Shown here: one piece after another, positions 1 to 9,250 of the stretch
Layout: each line of letters opens with the position of its first letter
Numbering within the stretch: position 1 is the stretch's first letter
NCBI GenBank assembly: GCA_963699055.1
Contig: CAVOTA010000002.1
Coordinates: 992,001-1,056,000, forward strand
Direction: 5' to 3'
Source of the DNA: Bog-756 sp963699055
Lineage (GTDB): Bacteria > Actinomycetota > Acidimicrobiia > Acidimicrobiales > RAAP-2
DNA length: 64,000 bases
Translations under genes and position numbers: made by a program
The notes under the pieces: generated by a model
Database searches by the model: none
What the model was told of the DNA's origin: nothing
The model's input: only the letters and a program-made list of their open reading frames with translations

Positions 1-417
1 GAGGTACGGGCGCGCTACGTGGACCGGTGGGGCGTGCCCCTGCCCGGCGACGACCCGGTGGAGAAGATGAGCTGGCGGATCGGCCTGCTCGTGGCCGCCC
101 TCGAGGAGGCGCTGGTCCGCAACCCGCACTGGCAGATGCGCACCCACGAACAGCTCTGCACCGACTCGGTGGCCACCTTCCGCACCCTCTTCGACGACCT
201 GGGCCTGGTCTGGGGCGAGGGCACCGAGCAGTTCCTGGTCGAGAACGACACACCGGGCGAGGGCTTCGTGACCAAGCGGGTGGCGGCCGACGTGGTGGAC
301 TCGTGGCAGAAGCGCCTGGACGACGGGCAGCTGGCGACGTTGCGCCGCGTGCTCGCCACCTTCCCCGTCACCACCTGGTCGGACGCCGACTTCGAACGCA
401 CCGGGCCCCGCGACTGA
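1..417 (+). CDS. Sulfotransferase family protein, C-terminal part (5' end outside window)
   Basis: Open from the first base in frame 1, so the gene begins upstream and only its last 138 residues are here. The visible part has the look of a PAPS-dependent sulfotransferase C-terminus: an RNPHWQMRTHEQLC segment, a FRTLFDDLGLVW helix, a loop with NDTPGEGFVTKR, and a closing W-x-x-x-L-DDGQ segment followed by a VLATFPVTTW tail. It would move sulfate from PAPS to a hydroxyl, plausibly on the glycan made by the neighbouring genes. It is convergent with asnB, the two stops abutting (TGATCA, 415-420). The catalytic N-terminus is not visible, so the family call is moderate. Confidence 0.6.
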   Translation, partial: EVRARYVDRWGVPLPGDDPVEKMSWRIGLLVAALEEALVRNPHWQMRTHEQLCTDSVATFRTLFDDLGLVWGEGTEQFLVENDTPGEGFVTKRVAADVVDSWQKRLDDGQLATLRRVLATFPVTTWSDADFERTGPRD

Positions 418-2388
418 TCAGCCGACGGACCCCGGCATCCAGCGGTCCAGCCATGCCTGGAGGGCGATGACGTCCCACAGCTCGTGGGCCAGGTCGCGGC
501 GGCCGGACAGGTGCAGCGCCCACGCCCGCCGGACCGGTACCGGGTCGAGCAGACCCTGGGCGGCGAGGCGGCGCTCGGACAGGAGCTCCTCCGCCCACGG
601 GCGCAGCGGACCGCGCAGCCACGGTCCGATGGGCAGTCCGAACCCCATCTTCGGGCGGTCGACCAGGGCGCGGGGGACGTGTCGGTAGAGCACCTGGCGC
701 AACGCCCACTTGGTGACCCCGTCGCGCAGCTTGGCGTCCAGCGGCAGGCGCCAGGCCAGGTCGAAGACCGCCCGGTCGAGGAAGGGCACCCGGGTCTCGA
801 GCGAGGTCGCCATGGCGGCCCGGTCCACCTTGGTGAGGATGTCGTCGGGCAGGTACCCCACGAGGTCGAGCCACAGCAGCTGCTCGGTGACCGTGGGCAG
901 CCGGGGCCAGTCGGCCGGCCGGGCGGCCAGGGTGCCGTCCCCCCGGGCCCCGAGCACCAGCGACCCGGGGTCGGGCCAGTGCGACACCAGTCCGAGGTAG
1001 GCGTCCTCGGGACTCGACGCGGCCAGCACCTTGCCGAGCTTCGCCACCTTGGTGGACGGGTTGCGCACCCGGTAGGCGGCGGGCAGGAGGTCGGTCACCC
1101 GGGCGGCGGCGTCGACGGCACCCGGGGGGAGCCGGACCAGAGCGGACCCGGCGGCCCGGCGGAGCGGGTCGGGCAGCCGGGCGGCCCGGTCCCACACCCG
1201 CTCCAGGTAGGCGTGGCGGTTGTAGCCGGCGAACAGCTCGTCGCCGCCGTCGCCCGACAGGGACACCGTGACCTGCGCCCGGGCCAGGCGGCTCACCAGC
1301 AGCACCGGGATCTGCGAGGTGTCGGCGAACGGTTCGTCCCAGATCCCGGGCAGCTCGGGGATCACCCCGGCGGCGTCGGACTCGGTGACCACCAGCTCGG
1401 TGTGGTCGGTCCCGAGGTGGCCGGCCACGGCCCGGGCGTCGGCCGACTCGTCGAACGCCTTGTCGTCGAACCCGATGGTGAAGGTGCGCACCGGCCGGTC
1501 CGACGACTGCTGCATGAGGGCCACGATGACGCTGGAGTCGATCCCCCCGGACAGGAACGCACCCACCGGCACGTCGGCCACCATCCGGGCGGCCACGGAC
1601 CGGCCGAGGACGTCCTCCAGCCGGTCGACCAGCTCGTCGTCGGTGCCCGTCAGCGGATCGGCACGGGCCGCCAGGACGGCGTCCCGGGCCGACCAGTACG
1701 GCTCAGGCGCACACCGTGCACCGGGTCCGTCGTCCACGGCCACGGTGACCCGGTTCCCGGGCGCCAGCTTGGCGATGCCCACGTAGGCGGAGTGGGTCCC
1801 GGGGATGCAGTTGTGCCGCAGGTAGAGGGCCACCGCCTCCCGGTCGAGCTCGGGCACGAACCCCGGGAGCGCACGGATCGCCTTGAGCTCGGACGCGAAG
1901 GCCAGGGTGTCACCGACCCAGCCGTAGTACAGCGGTTTCTCGCCGAAACGGTCCCGGACCAGGTGGAGCCGGCGGTCCCGGCGGTCCCACAGGGCCAGGG
2001 CGAACATCCCCTCGGCCGCCTCGAGGGCGGTGGCCAGGCCCCACGACTGCACGGCGCCGAGCAGCACCTCGGTGTCGGAGGTACCGGTGAACGCCGTCCC
2101 CTCGACGACGAGCCGGCGCCGCAGGTCGGCGTGGTTGTAGACCTCCCCGTTGTAGACGAGGGTCCACCGACCGTCCGACGACACCATGGGCTGGTGGCCG
2201 TGGGGGCCGAGATCCACCACGGCCAGACGGCGGTGGGCGAGGGCCACGTGACCCTCGGCGTCCACCCACAGTCCGTGGTCGTCGGGCCCGCGGTGCACCA
2301 GCGTGTCGGCCATGGTCGCCGCCCGCCGGCCCAGGGCGTCGACGCCGATGGTCCGGGACGGGTCGAGGAGCCCGGCGATCCCGCACAC
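418..2388 (-). CDS. asnB: Asparagine synthase (glutamine-hydrolysing)
   Basis: 656 residues, normal for AsnB. It converts aspartate, glutamine and ATP to asparagine, or in sugar clusters amidates a glycan or precursor acid. The start is a GTG placing the nucleophile Cys2 directly after the initiator (MCGIAGLL), as class II glutamine amidotransferases require; the reading frame is open further upstream, but that part is the antisense shadow of the next gene. The glutaminase domain covers about 1-200, with RGPDD (33-37) and YNGE (79-82). The synthetase domain follows, with the PP-loop SGGIDSS at 280-286. It lies 2 bases after the glycosyltransferase upstream, so the two are probably co-transcribed. 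Its position among sugar genes suggests a role in polysaccharide biosynthesis. Confidence 0.93.
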   Translation of the reverse strand: MCGIAGLLDPSRTIGVDALGRRAATMADTLVHRGPDDHGLWVDAEGHVALAHRRLAVVDLGPHGHQPMVSSDGRWTLVYNGEVYNHADLRRRLVVEGTAFTGTSDTEVLLGAVQSWGLATALEAAEGMFALALWDRRDRRLHLVRDRFGEKPLYYGWVGDTLAFASELKAIRALPGFVPELDREAVALYLRHNCIPGTHSAYVGIAKLAPGNRVTVAVDDGPGARCAPEPYWSARDAVLAARADPLTGTDDELVDRLEDVLGRSVAARMVADVPVGAFLSGGIDSSVIVALMQQSSDRPVRTFTIGFDDKAFDESADARAVAGHLGTDHTELVVTESDAAGVIPELPGIWDEPFADTSQIPVLLVSRLARAQVTVSLSGDGGDELFAGYNRHAYLERVWDRAARLPDPLRRAAGSALVRLPPGAVDAAARVTDLLPAAYRVRNPSTKVAKLGKVLAASSPEDAYLGLVSHWPDPGSLVLGARGDGTLAARPADWPRLPTVTEQLLWLDLVGYLPDDILTKVDRAAMATSLETRVPFLDRAVFDLAWRLPLDAKLRDGVTKWALRQVLYRHVPRALVDRPKMGFGLPIGPWLRGPLRPWAEELLSERRLAAQGLLDPVPVRRAWALHLSGRRDLAHELWDVIALQAWLDRWMPGSVG

Positions 2389-2390
2389 GG

Positions 2391-3380
2391 CTAGGGCCGA
2401 CCCGGGCCGGGCGCCGTCGGCTGGGGCGCGTACTCGCCCGTGTTCCGCCGGTACGCCGGGTTGGCACCCAGCCGCCCCCGCAGCCCGTCCCACAGCCCGT
2501 GGGCGATGGCCGACCGCTCGGCCCGGCCGCGCGCCGCCTGCAGGTGGCGCGCCGTGTACGCCAGGTGCCAGCCGTACCACGAGGGTCGCCCGTGGCGGCG
2601 GACCAGCTCGAGCGAGTTGCGGGCGTGGTAGTAGGCCCGCCACGCCTCCGCCGCGTCCGTGGGCCGGTCGGCGGCCAGGGCGGCCTCCCGCCCGTCGTTC
2701 GTCTGCTGCCCGGCGACGGCCCGTGCCGCCCGGCCGTCCACCAGGACCTCGTACCCCGCGGCGCGTACGGCGCAGAAGAAGTCGAAGTCCTCGACGCCGA
2801 AGAAGAGGTCGGGGTCGGGCAGGACCCCGTCGTCCACCACCCGACGGTCCACCAGGGTGGCGCCCCAGCAGGCCACGTCGACCGGGACCAGGTCCGCCCG
2901 GGCCGGGACCACGTTGACGGTGTGCGCGCCACGCCCCACGAAGCTGCGGCCGTAGGCGACGACGGCGCCGAGGGCGGGGTGCGCGGGGGCGGCGGCGGCC
3001 ACCCGCGCCACCAGATCGGCCACCCGCGGGGCGGGCAGGTCGAAGAGACCGACGTCGTCCTCGCACAGGTACACCCACCGGCACGTCGGGTCGGCCGTGG
3101 CCACCTCGAGGCCGGCCCGGAACCCGCCGGCGGGACCGGTGTTGACGGGCAGGCGGACCATGCGCACCGAGGCCTCCAGCGCGGGGTCGTCCAGACCGCC
3201 CTCACCGTTGACCACCACCACCACCTGCCCCGGTGGGAACCCCTCGACCGACAGGAGCGAGCGCACGACGTCACCGGCCAGGCGGGGCCGGCGGTACGTC
3301 ACCACGACGGCCGTCACCGATGCAGGGAGCGGCGGCGAAGATGCGTCACCTCCGGGTGCGGCGGGCGCGAGGGGACTCAT
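2391..3380 (-). CDS. Glycosyltransferase family 2 (rhamnosyl/galactofuranosyl-transferase-like)
   Basis: 329 residues with a GT-A fold. The N-terminal nucleotide-binding strand SVTAVVVTYRR begins at residue 21, NTGPAGGF lies at 80-87, a DXD-like EDD metal site at 107-109, and FGVEDFDF at 194-201 supplies the acidic acceptor-side motif. The layout resembles bacterial rhamnosyltransferases and GlfT-type enzymes, though the donor sugar cannot be read from sequence. The ATG start lies 11-17 bases downstream of TAATCC and TAGCCT hexamers (3393-3403, minus strand) that could be -10 boxes. The protein is cytosolic or peripheral to the membrane. It is the first gene of a two-gene unit with asnB. Confidence 0.85.
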   Translation of the reverse strand: MSPLAPAAPGGDASSPPLPASVTAVVVTYRRPRLAGDVVRSLLSVEGFPPGQVVVVVNGEGGLDDPALEASVRMVRLPVNTGPAGGFRAGLEVATADPTCRWVYLCEDDVGLFDLPAPRVADLVARVAAAAPAHPALGAVVAYGRSFVGRGAHTVNVVPARADLVPVDVACWGATLVDRRVVDDGVLPDPDLFFGVEDFDFFCAVRAAGYEVLVDGRAARAVAGQQTNDGREAALAADRPTDAAEAWRAYYHARNSLELVRRHGRPSWYGWHLAYTARHLQAARGRAERSAIAHGLWDGLRGRLGANPAYRRNTGEYAPQPTAPGPGRP

Positions 3381-3561
3381 CGGGCCGTCACAGGATTAGG
3401 CTAACAGCGCCCCCGGAGCAGGTGGGCGCCCCGACCGCGGAGGTTCCGCACGCGCCACCGGCCCCGCCGGGCCGGCCGCCGGGGTGACGAGGAGCTGCAC
3501 GTGTCGACACCCCGCGGACGGTCCGCACCGCCTTCGCCCCACCGGGGAGCGCGGTGACCCG

Positions 3562-4398
3562 GTGATCAGCGTCATCGTCCCCGTGCGCAACGGCATGCCC
3601 CTGCTCGAGGAGCAGCTCCGCGCTCTCGCCGCCCAGAAGTGCGACGAGCCGTGGGAGGTGGTGATCGCCGACAACGGGTCCACCGACGGCAGCCTCACCT
3701 TCGCCCGCGACTGGGCCGGCACCCACCCGGGCGTGCAGGTGGTCGACGCCTCGGGGCTGGCCGGGGCGGCGGCGGCCCGCAACGCGGGCGTCGCCGTGGC
3801 CACCGGCGAGTACCTGGCGTTCTGCGACGCCGACGACATCGTCCTGGCCGGGTGGCTGAGTTCCTGTGTCGCCGCCCTGCAGACCGCCGACCTGGCCGCC
3901 GGCCGCTTCGACTTCTGGAGCCTGAACACGATCCCCCCGGCACCGCCCGTGCGGGCCGCCACCCGCCAGCTCGGCTTCCTCCCCGCCGGGCTCGGCGCCA
4001 ACCTCGCCGTGCGCCGGGCCCCGTTCGACGAGGTCGGCGGCTTCGACGAGCAGTTCGTGCCGGGCGAGGACATCGATCTGTGCTGGCGCCTGCAGCTGCG
4101 GGGGTTCACCTTCGTCGAGGCCCCCGACGCCGTGGTGTCCAAACGGGCCCGGTCCGATTTCCGGGGTGTGTTCGAGCAGGCCTACGCCTACGGCCAGTGC
4201 GGCCCGCTGCTGCACAAGCGCTACCGCAGGGCGGGGGCCCGACGGGACCTGCGCGGCGCCCTCAAGGCGTGGCTGTGGCTGGTGGTGTCGTTGCCGCGGG
4301 TGACCCAGCCGACGCGGCGGATCGAGTGGGCCCGGGGGGCGGGCACCCGCCTGGGCCGGCTGGAGGCGTCGCTGCGCCTCCACGTGTTCTTCCCCTGA
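3562..4398 (+). CDS. Glycosyltransferase family 2
   Basis: 278 residues from the GTG at 3562. I prefer this to a GTG at 3484 because the 26 extra residues are Arg/Pro/Cys-rich and unlike the family, while VISVIVPVRN is the normal first strand; a GGGGAG lies 12 bases upstream. Motifs are VVIADNGSTDGS (nucleotide binding), FCDADD (metal-binding DXD), and PGEDIDLCWRLQLRG (acceptor-site acidic motif). A basic C-terminal tail probably lies near the membrane. It transfers an unknown sugar in glycan assembly. It is divergent from the upstream glycosyltransferase and convergent with the ABC exporter. Confidence 0.85.
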   Translation: MISVIVPVRNGMPLLEEQLRALAAQKCDEPWEVVIADNGSTDGSLTFARDWAGTHPGVQVVDASGLAGAAAARNAGVAVATGEYLAFCDADDIVLAGWLSSCVAALQTADLAAGRFDFWSLNTIPPAPPVRAATRQLGFLPAGLGANLAVRRAPFDEVGGFDEQFVPGEDIDLCWRLQLRGFTFVEAPDAVVSKRARSDFRGVFEQAYAYGQCGPLLHKRYRRAGARRDLRGALKAWLWLVVSLPRVTQPTRRIEWARGAGTRLGRLEASLRLHVFFP

Positions 4399-4418
4399 CC
4401 GGCCCGCGATCGGGTCAG
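4395..4418. terminator. Possible bidirectional terminator between convergent genes
   Basis: CTGACC (4395-4400) and GGTCAG (4413-4418) form a 6-base-pair stem around a 12-base loop that itself holds CCCG/CGGG. Both stop codons sit in the stem. There is no T run on either side, so function is uncertain. Confidence 0.35.
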
Positions 4419-5608
4419 CCGATCGCCCACTCGGCGCCGACGTAGACCGGCGACAGGGCCATGACGCCCTCGGGCGGCTCCATCCGCTCGGGCCCGAACG
4501 CCTCGAACGAGGCCACCGGCTGCCAGGGGAGGTACGGGTCCTTCTTGCCCTTGGGGAAGCCGGTGATCGCCGACCACAACGAGTAGTGGCCCTTGGGCAG
4601 GGGGAGGTACCCGAGTTTGCAGACGATCTCGAAGTCGCCCTGGGGCATGGTGCCGGTGTAGTCGATGACGAACATCGGGAAGGCGGGCCCCTGGGAGATG
4701 CCGACGAAGAACTGGGCCGTGGCCCGCTCGGGCGAGTTCACCACGAGACGGATCTCGGTCTCGCACTCGGACCGGAGCTGGCCGCCGTCGGTGGCGCGCA
4801 GCTCGGCCTTCAGCACCCGCACCACGCCCTCCTTGGTGGTGAGGACGGTCGAGTTCTGCTCGATGGCCGACCGGTACATGGTGACCACGTCCTTGGTCGG
4901 CCCCGCCGCCCGCACCACCGCGTCGGACAGCCACACGGCCCGGTCGCACGACGCCTCGACGGAGGCCAGGTCGTGGGACACGTAGATGAGGGTGGTCCCG
5001 TTGCGCACGATCTCGCCGATCCGCTGGAGGCACTTCTGCTGGAAGCTGGCGTCGCCCACGGCGAGCACCTCGTCGACCAGCAGGATGTCGGGCTCGAGGA
5101 ACGCGGCGATGGAGAAGCCCAGCCGCATCTGCATGCCCATCGAGTAGAACTTCACCTGCCGGTCGATGGCCTCGGTGAGCTCGGCGAACTCCACGATGGT
5201 GTCGAACTTGCGGCGGATGTCCTCGCGGCCCATGCCCAGGACGGCGCCGTACAGGAAGACGTTCTCCCGTCCGTTGAGGTCGGGATGGAGACCGCTGGTG
5301 ACGCTCAGGAGCGCCCCGATCCGGCCCGCCACCGAGCAGCTGCCGGCCGACTGGTAGGTCACCTGGCTGAGGATCTTGAGGAGGGTCGTCTTGCCCGAGC
5401 CGTTGATGCCGATGAGGGCCATGCTCTCGCCCGGCTCGACGGTGAAGTTGACGTCCTTCAGCACCCAGCGGTAGCCGGGACCCCCGCGGGTCTTCACCCG
5501 CCGGCCCATCATGGCGAGCTGGTCGTAGAAGAACGGTTGGGCCTTGTCGGACCGGAACTTCTTCCAGATGTGGTCGACCTGGATGCTCCCGTCAGGCAAC
5601 GTCGGCAA
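4415..5608 (-). CDS. wzt: Polysaccharide ABC transporter, ATP-binding subunit (Wzt-like)
   Basis: 397 residues. The first 245 or so are an ABC ATPase: Walker A GINGSGKT at 67-74, signature YSMGMQ at 155-160, Walker B ILLVDE at 175-180, H-loop His212. The remaining 150 residues form a C-terminal domain like that of Wzt, which in O-antigen exporters recognises a chemical cap on the glycan end. With the permease upstream it would export a finished lipid-linked polysaccharide across the inner membrane. The start is a TTG chosen because GGAGGT lies five bases before it. The gene overlaps the permease by 17 bases, which predicts translational coupling. Confidence 0.92.
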   Translation of the reverse strand: MPTLPDGSIQVDHIWKKFRSDKAQPFFYDQLAMMGRRVKTRGGPGYRWVLKDVNFTVEPGESMALIGINGSGKTTLLKILSQVTYQSAGSCSVAGRIGALLSVTSGLHPDLNGRENVFLYGAVLGMGREDIRRKFDTIVEFAELTEAIDRQVKFYSMGMQMRLGFSIAAFLEPDILLVDEVLAVGDASFQQKCLQRIGEIVRNGTTLIYVSHDLASVEASCDRAVWLSDAVVRAAGPTKDVVTMYRSAIEQNSTVLTTKEGVVRVLKAELRATDGGQLRSECETEIRLVVNSPERATAQFFVGISQGPAFPMFVIDYTGTMPQGDFEIVCKLGYLPLPKGHYSLWSAITGFPKGKKDPYLPWQPVASFEAFGPERMEPPEGVMALSPVYVGAEWAIG

Positions 5609-6587
5609 AGTTCACCTCCAGCCGCTTGAACGTGCGGTACCCGAAGATCACGTAGCAGAGCGCGCCGAGCGTGGCCGTCGCCAGCGGCCACCAGCTCGGG
5701 TTGTGGCCGAGCAGCATCGTCTCCCGGACGCTGCTGATGACCGGCCCGAGCGGGTTGAAGAACCCGTACACGGCCTGCAGGTTGATCGACACGCCACCGA
5801 CCCAGTGCCCGCCCACCACGTTCCCGAGGGCGTTCACGTGTCCGCCGACGAGCGTGCCACCCGAGACGTGGAAGTCGGCGGGGATCTTGGAGAAGGGCCA
5901 GATGACCGGGGTCAGGAAGATCCCGAGCGAGATGATGATGGGCAGCACCTGCTGGAGGTCGCGCATCTGGATGATGAGGCTGGACACCGCCAAGGTCACC
6001 CCGGCGGCGAACAGCACCTCGATCAGCATGAACATCGGCACCCACACGGTGGCGATCTTCGGCGCCCGGCCGTAGATGACGAAGAGCAGCGTCAACGGGA
6101 TCCACGAGATCACCGTGTTGAGGGCCTGCAGCAGCAGCGTCTCGAGCGGGAAGCACTCGCGGGGGAACTGGGTCTTGGCCAGCAGCGCCTTGTTGACGAG
6201 GAGCGAGTTCCCGCCGTTGCCGAGGGTGCCGGCGAAGAAGCTCCAGCAGAGGATGCCGACGAACGCGTACAGCGGGTAGGGGATGCCCTGGGTGGGGAAC
6301 TGGGACTTCAGGCGGGAGAAGACCACCACGAAGATGGCCAGCGTGGCCACCGGGCTGAGCACCGCCCACGCCACCCCGAGGACGGCCTGCTTGTACTGGA
6401 CCCGGAAGTCGCGCTCGGCCAGGGTGTACATGATCTCACGGTGGGTCCACAGGTTCCGGATGGAGGCGAAGACCGGCGCCTTGTGGGTGTAGAGGATGTC
6501 CTCAGGCGGCTCCGCCGGGATGGAGGCGAGGTCGGTGACGACGAGCGCGCCGCCCGGTTCCGGCTGATCGACGGCGAGATCGGTCAT
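5592..6587 (-). CDS. wzm: Polysaccharide ABC transporter, permease subunit (Wzm-like)
   Basis: 331 residues with about six hydrophobic spans after a roughly 60-residue cytosolic N-terminus that ends in an amphipathic stretch (RDFRVQYKQAVLG), typical of ABC-2 type O-antigen and teichoic-acid permeases. It forms the membrane channel for the adjoining ATPase. The ATG at 6587 is the family-like start; the open frame continues 362 codons further upstream only as low-complexity antisense sequence. A -10-like hexamer lies five bases before the start, so the transcript may be leaderless. Export by ABC transporter implies that chain length and termination are set on the cytoplasmic side. Confidence 0.92.
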   Translation of the reverse strand: MTDLAVDQPEPGGALVVTDLASIPAEPPEDILYTHKAPVFASIRNLWTHREIMYTLAERDFRVQYKQAVLGVAWAVLSPVATLAIFVVVFSRLKSQFPTQGIPYPLYAFVGILCWSFFAGTLGNGGNSLLVNKALLAKTQFPRECFPLETLLLQALNTVISWIPLTLLFVIYGRAPKIATVWVPMFMLIEVLFAAGVTLAVSSLIIQMRDLQQVLPIIISLGIFLTPVIWPFSKIPADFHVSGGTLVGGHVNALGNVVGGHWVGGVSINLQAVYGFFNPLGPVISSVRETMLLGHNPSWWPLATATLGALCYVIFGYRTFKRLEVNFADVA

Positions 6588-6592
6588 CGATG

Positions 6593-6598
6593 GTGCTA
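6593..6598 (-). promoter_or_regulatory. Candidate -10 box for the wzm-wzt operon
   Basis: On the minus strand TAGCAC ends 5 bases before the ATG at 6587, which would put transcription start at or near the start codon. No clear -35 box. Confidence 0.35.
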
Positions 6599-6836
6599 CC
6601 CCCTCAGGCCGGACGCGATCGACCGGCAACTCCCGTTTCGTAAGGGGTAATCGTACAACAGCGGGGTGCGCGTCCGATACCGGCAACCGTGGGGACCGGG
6701 GCCGGCCGGCCTTCCCGGTGCCGGCCGCCGCCGGTGCCCCCGCCCCGCCCCGGGCACACCCCGCACCGGACACGGACCCGTCCCGGTCCAGGTCACGGGC
6801 GTTCGCCGGCCGGCCGTCGGGGGTGGGTGGGGCGGA

Positions 6837-6842
6837 TAGCAT
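6837..6842 (+). promoter_or_regulatory. Candidate -10 box that places a leaderless start at 6849
   Basis: TAGCAT fits the actinobacterial TANNNT -10 pattern and ends 6 bases before the GTG at 6849, so the mRNA would begin at that codon. This favours 6849 over the in-frame GTG at 6873. No good -35 is visible. Confidence 0.5.
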
Positions 6843-6848
6843 GCCCGG

Positions 6849-8030
6849 GTGGATCACGGGGAGACGGGGGTCGTGCCTGGGCCGCCGCGCCTGCGGATCC
6901 TGCTCGTGATCAAGTGCCTGGGCCTGGGCGGGGCCGAACGCCTGCTGGTGGACACGGTGTCCAGCGGCGACCGCTCCCGGTTCGACTACGAGGTGGCCTG
7001 GGTCCTCGAGGCCGAGCGGGCCCTCGTCCCCACGCTCGAGGAGCGGGGGACGCCCGTCCACCCGCTCGGGGCCACCGGCAACGCCGACATGGCCTGGATG
7101 GGACGGCTGCGGCGCCTGCTGCGGTCGGGCCGCTACGACGTCGTCCACTTCCACCTGCCCCACACCGCCGCCCTGGGCCGGCTGGTGGTGGCCTCGCTCC
7201 CCCGCGACGTGCGCCCGGCCATCGTGTACACCGAGCACAGCCTGTGGAACAAGATGGCGGTGGCGGTCCGGGTGGTCAACCGGGCCGGCATCGGTCTCGA
7301 CCAGTCGCTCATCGTCGTCTCCGAGGCGGCCCACGAGGCGCTTCCCCGTGCGCTGCGGTCCCGGGCCCGGGTCATCGTCCACGGGGTGGACCTGAGCGCG
7401 TCGGACGCCCTCGTCGCCGACCGCGACCGCATCCGGGCCGAGGTCCGGGCCGAGCTGGGTGTGCCCGACGGCGCCCTGCTGGCGCTCACCGTGGCCAACC
7501 TGCGACCCGAGAAGGGCTACGACACCCTGCTCGACGCCGCCCGGCTGGTGATCGACCGGGGCCTGCCGGTGCGGTTCGTCTCGGTGGGGATCGGTTCGGA
7601 GGCGACGGCGATGGAGGAGCGCCGCCGGTCGCTCGGCCTGGACGACGGGTTCACCTTCCTCGGACTCCGCCACGACGTGCCCCGGTTGCTGGTCGCCGCC
7701 GACCTGTTCGTCCTGCCGTCGCGCCAGGAGGGCCTGCCCGTCGCCCTGATGGAGGCGACCAGCGTGGGACTGCCGATCGTCGCCACCGCCGTGGGCGGTG
7801 TTCCCCAGGTGCTCCGGGACGGCGTCGACGGGCTGGTCGTCCCCCCGGACTCGCCTTCCGGGCTGGCCGACGCCGTGGCCCGCCTGGCCGCCGACGCCGC
7901 ACTGCGCCGGCGGCTCGGCGTAGGGGCACGCGAGCGCAGCGCCATGTTCGACGTGGCCGAGGCGTCCCGGGAGATCGAAGGGATCTACCTGGACGTGACC
8001 GACTCCCCCCGGGCGGGGGCGGGGAGGTGA
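6849..8030 (+). CDS. Glycosyltransferase family 4 (GT-B fold)
   Basis: 393 residues. The N-terminal Rossmann half carries IKCLGLGGAERLL, the usual Gly-rich acceptor-side loop of GT4 enzymes. The C-terminal half has VANLRPEKGYDTLLDA (donor phosphate binding) and the E-x7-E motif in PSRQEGLPVALMEA, which binds the nucleotide sugar. It is a cytosolic retaining glycosyltransferase; donor and acceptor are unknown. It overlaps the next glycosyltransferase by GTGA (8027-8030), so the two are translationally coupled and probably add consecutive sugars. Confidence 0.88.
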   Translation: MDHGETGVVPGPPRLRILLVIKCLGLGGAERLLVDTVSSGDRSRFDYEVAWVLEAERALVPTLEERGTPVHPLGATGNADMAWMGRLRRLLRSGRYDVVHFHLPHTAALGRLVVASLPRDVRPAIVYTEHSLWNKMAVAVRVVNRAGIGLDQSLIVVSEAAHEALPRALRSRARVIVHGVDLSASDALVADRDRIRAEVRAELGVPDGALLALTVANLRPEKGYDTLLDAARLVIDRGLPVRFVSVGIGSEATAMEERRRSLGLDDGFTFLGLRHDVPRLLVAADLFVLPSRQEGLPVALMEATSVGLPIVATAVGGVPQVLRDGVDGLVVPPDSPSGLADAVARLAADAALRRRLGVGARERSAMFDVAEASREIEGIYLDVTDSPRAGAGR

Positions 8031-9208
8031 GCGATCTCGCCGGGCGTCGCCTGGTGCACCTGACGGCGGCCGACATCAGCCTGGCCCTCCTGCTCGGCCC
8101 CCAGCTCCGCGCCTTCGCCGACGAGGGGATGGAGGTCATCGGCGTGTCGGCGCCGGGCCCGTTCGTCGCCGACCTCGAGTCGTGGGGCATCCGCCACGTG
8201 CCCCTGCGCCACTCGTCGCGCTCGGTGTCGCCGGTGGACGACCTGGCCGCCGTGCCCGAACTGGTCCGGCTGTTCCGGCACCTGGCGCCCGACATCGTCC
8301 ACACCCACAACCCCAAGCCCGGTCTGTTCGGCCGCCTGGCGGCACGGGCCGCCGGGGTGCCGGGGATCGTCAACACCGTGCACGGGCTCTATGCCACGCC
8401 CGACGACCCACTCCACCGACGCGCCGTCGTCTACGGACTCGAGCGGCTGGCGTCCACCTGCTCGCGGTTCGAGCTGGTCCAGAACCCCGACGACCTGGTC
8501 ACCCTGGCCCGCCTCGGGGTACCCGACGACCACCTGGTGCTGCTGGGCAACGGGGTCGACCTGGTGCGGTTCCAGCCGCGCCGCACCGCCCCGGACATCG
8601 CCCGGGCCCGGGCGGCGCTGGGTGTCGGCCCCTCGGCGGTGGTGGCCGGCACCGTCGGGCGCCTGGTGTGGGGCAAGGGGTTCCGCGAGCTGTTCGCGGC
8701 GGCGGCCCGGATGCGCACGCTCCGGCCCGAGGTGGTGTTCGTGGTGGTCGGGCCGGCCGACGACGCCAAGGGCGACGCCCTCACCCCCGACGACCTGGCG
8801 GCGGCGGAGGCCCTCGGCAACGTCGTCTTCACCGGCCACCGCGACGACGTGGAGGACCTCTACCCCGGATTCGACCTGTTCGTCCTGCCCTCCTACCGCG
8901 AGGGGTTCCCGCGCTCGGCCATGGAGGCGGCGGCCAGCGGGCTCCCCGTGGTGGCCACCGACATCCGCGGCTGCCGCGAGGTGGTGGACCCCGGCGTGAA
9001 CGGCCTGCTCGTGCCCCTCCACGACGTGGACGCCCTGGTCGACGCCGTCGTCACCCTGGCCGCCGATCCGGCGCGCCGGGGGACGATGGGGGCGCGGTCA
9101 CGGACCAAGGCCGAGGCCGAGTTCGACGACCGCCAGGTGGTCACCCGCACCCTCGACGCCTACCGGCGCCTCGACCTCGATCCTCCCGGACGCCGCCGTC
9201 GCCGCTGA
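8027..9208 (+). CDS. Glycosyltransferase family 4 (GT-B fold)
   Basis: 393 residues from a GTG that overlaps the previous stop. The N-terminal half includes HTHNPKPGLFGRLAARAAGV, very typical of GT4 enzymes of the capsule/WbnK type. The C-terminal half has GTVGRLVWGKGFRELF for the donor and PSYREGFPRSAMEAA containing the E-x7-E motif. The reading frame is open to 6689 upstream, but that part is a shadow of the preceding gene. Its partner is the glycosyltransferase just upstream. It is convergent with the next glycosyltransferase, 42 bases away. Confidence 0.88.
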   Translation: MSDLAGRRLVHLTAADISLALLLGPQLRAFADEGMEVIGVSAPGPFVADLESWGIRHVPLRHSSRSVSPVDDLAAVPELVRLFRHLAPDIVHTHNPKPGLFGRLAARAAGVPGIVNTVHGLYATPDDPLHRRAVVYGLERLASTCSRFELVQNPDDLVTLARLGVPDDHLVLLGNGVDLVRFQPRRTAPDIARARAALGVGPSAVVAGTVGRLVWGKGFRELFAAAARMRTLRPEVVFVVVGPADDAKGDALTPDDLAAAEALGNVVFTGHRDDVEDLYPGFDLFVLPSYREGFPRSAMEAAASGLPVVATDIRGCREVVDPGVNGLLVPLHDVDALVDAVVTLAADPARRGTMGARSRTKAEAEFDDRQVVTRTLDAYRRLDLDPPGRRRRR

Positions 9209-9250
9209 CCCGGTCCCCGGGGGCCCCGGGACGGCACCGGCCCGCGGTCG

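Noticed and set aside
418..3084. 888-residue open frame covering asnB and beyond
   Set aside because: Everything upstream of the GTG at 2388 is low-complexity Arg/Gly/Pro shadow of the glycosyltransferase gene; Cys2 must follow the start.
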